Under the pieces are notes generated by a model. The model was not told the origin of the DNA and did not search any database. It saw nothing but the letters and a program-made list of their open reading frames with translations. Positions 15,618 to 16,850 of a DNA stretch of 16,850 nucleotides are shown one piece after another. The stretch is from Conus ventricosus (taxonomy: Eukaryota; Mollusca; Gastropoda; Neogastropoda; Conidae). The first letter of the stretch is position 1, and every line of letters starts with the position of its first letter. The stretch is taken from the NCBI GenBank assembly GCA_018398815.1, contig CM031609.1:33811127-33827976 (forward strand), given 5' to 3'. The translations under genes and the position numbers were made by a program.

Positions 15618-15951
15618 CCCTCCTCCTCTCTTTATCTCTCCTCTCCCCCTCCCCCACTCCCTCACATGCCATCAGACCCCTCTCTCCTTACTCCTTCCTC
15701 TCCTTTTCACGCCAAATAAACTGTGACGAGGGCGGGGGGTGGGGGCGTAAGGAGGGGGGGGGGGGACAACAAATTCCCGGCTCTTCACAATTTCCACATA
15801 AGCAGTCTCTCCACCAACTATTCACAACGCTTCCGTTCCTGTCTGTTTGAGAGAGGTGATCACCAGTTTCGACCCACCCCTGCCCAACTCTCATTCCCCT
15901 CTTCCCCATCATCACCCTCCCTCGCACTCTTGTCACTGCTTCTCACACTCT
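15618..15951. other. C/T- and G-rich spacer
   Basis: Pyrimidine-rich sequence, an AATAAA at 15715-15720, then a G-rich quadruplex-capable block at 15730-15765 (runs of 6, 5 and 12 G). No gene is recognised. Confidence 0.45.
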
Positions 15952-15989
15952 TAGCTCTCTCTCTCTCCTCATATCCGTCTCTCTTATCC

Positions 15990-16060
<71 letters not shown>
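15952..16060. repeat. (CT)n microsatellite
   Basis: About 110 nt of CT with two ATCCGT interruptions and one TTCT break. Confidence 0.95.
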
Positions 16061-16065
<5 letters not shown>

Positions 16066-16134
16066 CAGTGGAATTTGCTCACCCTCCACCCCCTACCCCA
16101 CCTCCTCACCCTCCCACCCCTACTCCCCAGAAAA

Positions 16135-16850
16135 AACAAAGCGCCTCCCGATAACCCTGAAGCTCTCCTAATTGATTATTGCTATGTAAATGTTAGCTCC
16201 AGCCGCTTTGAAAAGGGGGGATAACTTGGCTGTGTATTGCTGTGTAAATGTTTGCTCCTGGGGGTTGAAAAAGGGGGACAACTTGGCTGTGTATCGCTGT
16301 GTAAATGTTTGCTCCCCGGGGTTGAAAAGGGGGATAACTTGGCTGTGTATTGCTGTGTAAATGTTTGCTCCCGGGGAGTTGAAAAGGGGGGATAACTTGG
16401 CTGTGTATTGCTGTGTAAATGTTTGCTCCCGGGGAGTTGAAAAGGGGAGATAACTTGGCTGTGTATTGCTGTGTAAATGTTGGCTCCCGGGGTTGAAAAG
16501 GGGGATAACTTGGCTGTGTATTGCTGTGTAAATGTTTGCTCCCGGGGAGTTGAAAAGGGGGGATAACTTGGCTGTGTATTGCTGTGTAAATGTTTGCTCC
16601 CGGGAGTTGAAAAGGGAGATAACTTGGCTGTGTATTGCTGTGTAAATGTTGGCTCCCCGGGGTTGAAAAGGGGGATAACTTGGCTGTGTATTACAAGAAG
16701 ACGCGTGCCTGCTTCTAACGTTAGATCGTGACATCTGGAGTTGCCCAACAAGGATTGGCCAGAGGCAGAGCGAAAGGCGCAAAGAGATTGGCAGGGTGAA
16801 GAGCAGGAATGAAGGGCGGAAAATCAGCAAGGAAAATACAGTTTGTGATT
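16135..16850 (+). mobile_element. Dispersed repeat, copy B (internally expanded), continues past window
   Basis: It shares collinear blocks with 886-1165: GCTCTCCT (16162), CTCCAGCC (16197), TTGG-CTGTGT (last occurrence 16680), TGCCTGCTTCTAA (16706) and the 21-bp block at 16742-16762. Between the second and third blocks the segment is repeated nine times. No coding potential is seen; the long minus-strand frames (189-220 codons) come from the minisatellite. The right end is not reached within the window. Confidence 0.65.
16175..16690 (+). repeat. ~57-bp minisatellite, nine units
   Basis: The unit is approximately TGTATTGCTGTGTAAATG, TTTGCTCCCGGGG, AGTTGAAAAGGGGG, ATAACTTGGC. The AACTTGGCTG landmark recurs about every 54-59 bp from 16223 to 16677. 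Length variation is concentrated in the CCCGGGG and AAAAGGGGG tracts. The first unit is divergent (TTAGCTCCAGCCGC), which matches the single unit at the left-hand dispersed copy, so it is probably the ancestral edge. Minus-strand open frames (SKHLHSNTQPSY-type repeats) drop in and out of frame and are not considered genes. Confidence 0.95.

Noticed and set aside
16168..16830. 189- and 220-codon minus-strand frames over the ~57-bp array
   Set aside because: Both are products of the minisatellite read in two overlapping frames; unit length varies by non-multiples of three and the array is inside a non-coding dispersed repeat.

Overview
This is eukaryotic nuclear DNA, most likely from a marine invertebrate. 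A mollusc such as a gastropod is my best guess, but that is an inference from style: long (CT)n, (GT)n and poly(C) tracts, several minisatellites, decayed non-LTR retrotransposons and a 100-N scaffold gap. I found no intact protein-coding gene and no intact tRNA or rRNA gene. Nearly all long open frames are artefacts of stop-free tandem repeats or simple sequence. Nothing looks bacterial and there is no operon, CRISPR array or prophage.

Layout. Positions 101-570 hold a 239/231-bp tandem duplication, each copy with its own (CT)n core. About 886-1165 is copy A of a dispersed repeat; copy B is at 16135-16850. Positions 1165-2250 are unrecognised apart from a (GA)n/(GACA)n tract. About 2257-3435 is a minisatellite of some 43 units of 27 bp. 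Positions 3436-4800 are mostly unrecognised, with (TTTC)n, a 24-bp triplicate and an A-rich stretch. Positions 4806-5980 are dense microsatellite: (CT)n, (GT)30, a G/T compound block with a Z-DNA-prone core, and (CTGT)n. A tRNA-like SINE relic may lie at 5259-5312.

From about 6140 to 9400 the plus strand is poor in C and rich in T/G. It contains a 108-bp tandem duplication, an LTR/primer-binding-site-like junction near 7111, a GC-rich segment open in three frames at 8236-8549, and a polyadenylation-like site at 9287. Two adjacent perfect hairpins follow at 9386-9430. Positions 10050-10415 hold two and a fraction copies of a degenerate ~168-bp repeat, followed by A/T-rich DNA.

From 11330 to 12760 there is a degenerate ~86-90-bp tandem repeat. 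It is interrupted by a minus-strand fragment of a LINE carrying the end of its RNase H domain. Positions 12770-13350 are C-rich. Positions 13350-14050 are A/T-rich and end in a promoter-like cluster (TGACGT, TATATAA, a short ATG frame) just before the N gap at 14251-14350. A second, different LINE fragment lies on the plus strand at about 14860-15204, with no RNase H in what is visible. The window closes with C/G-rich and (CT)n tracts and a nine-copy ~57-bp minisatellite inside dispersed-repeat copy B.

No genes work together here. The biology on view is repeat birth and decay. The best single observation is that the 57-bp minisatellite at the right end is an internal expansion of a dispersed element, and that element is present unexpanded near the left end.
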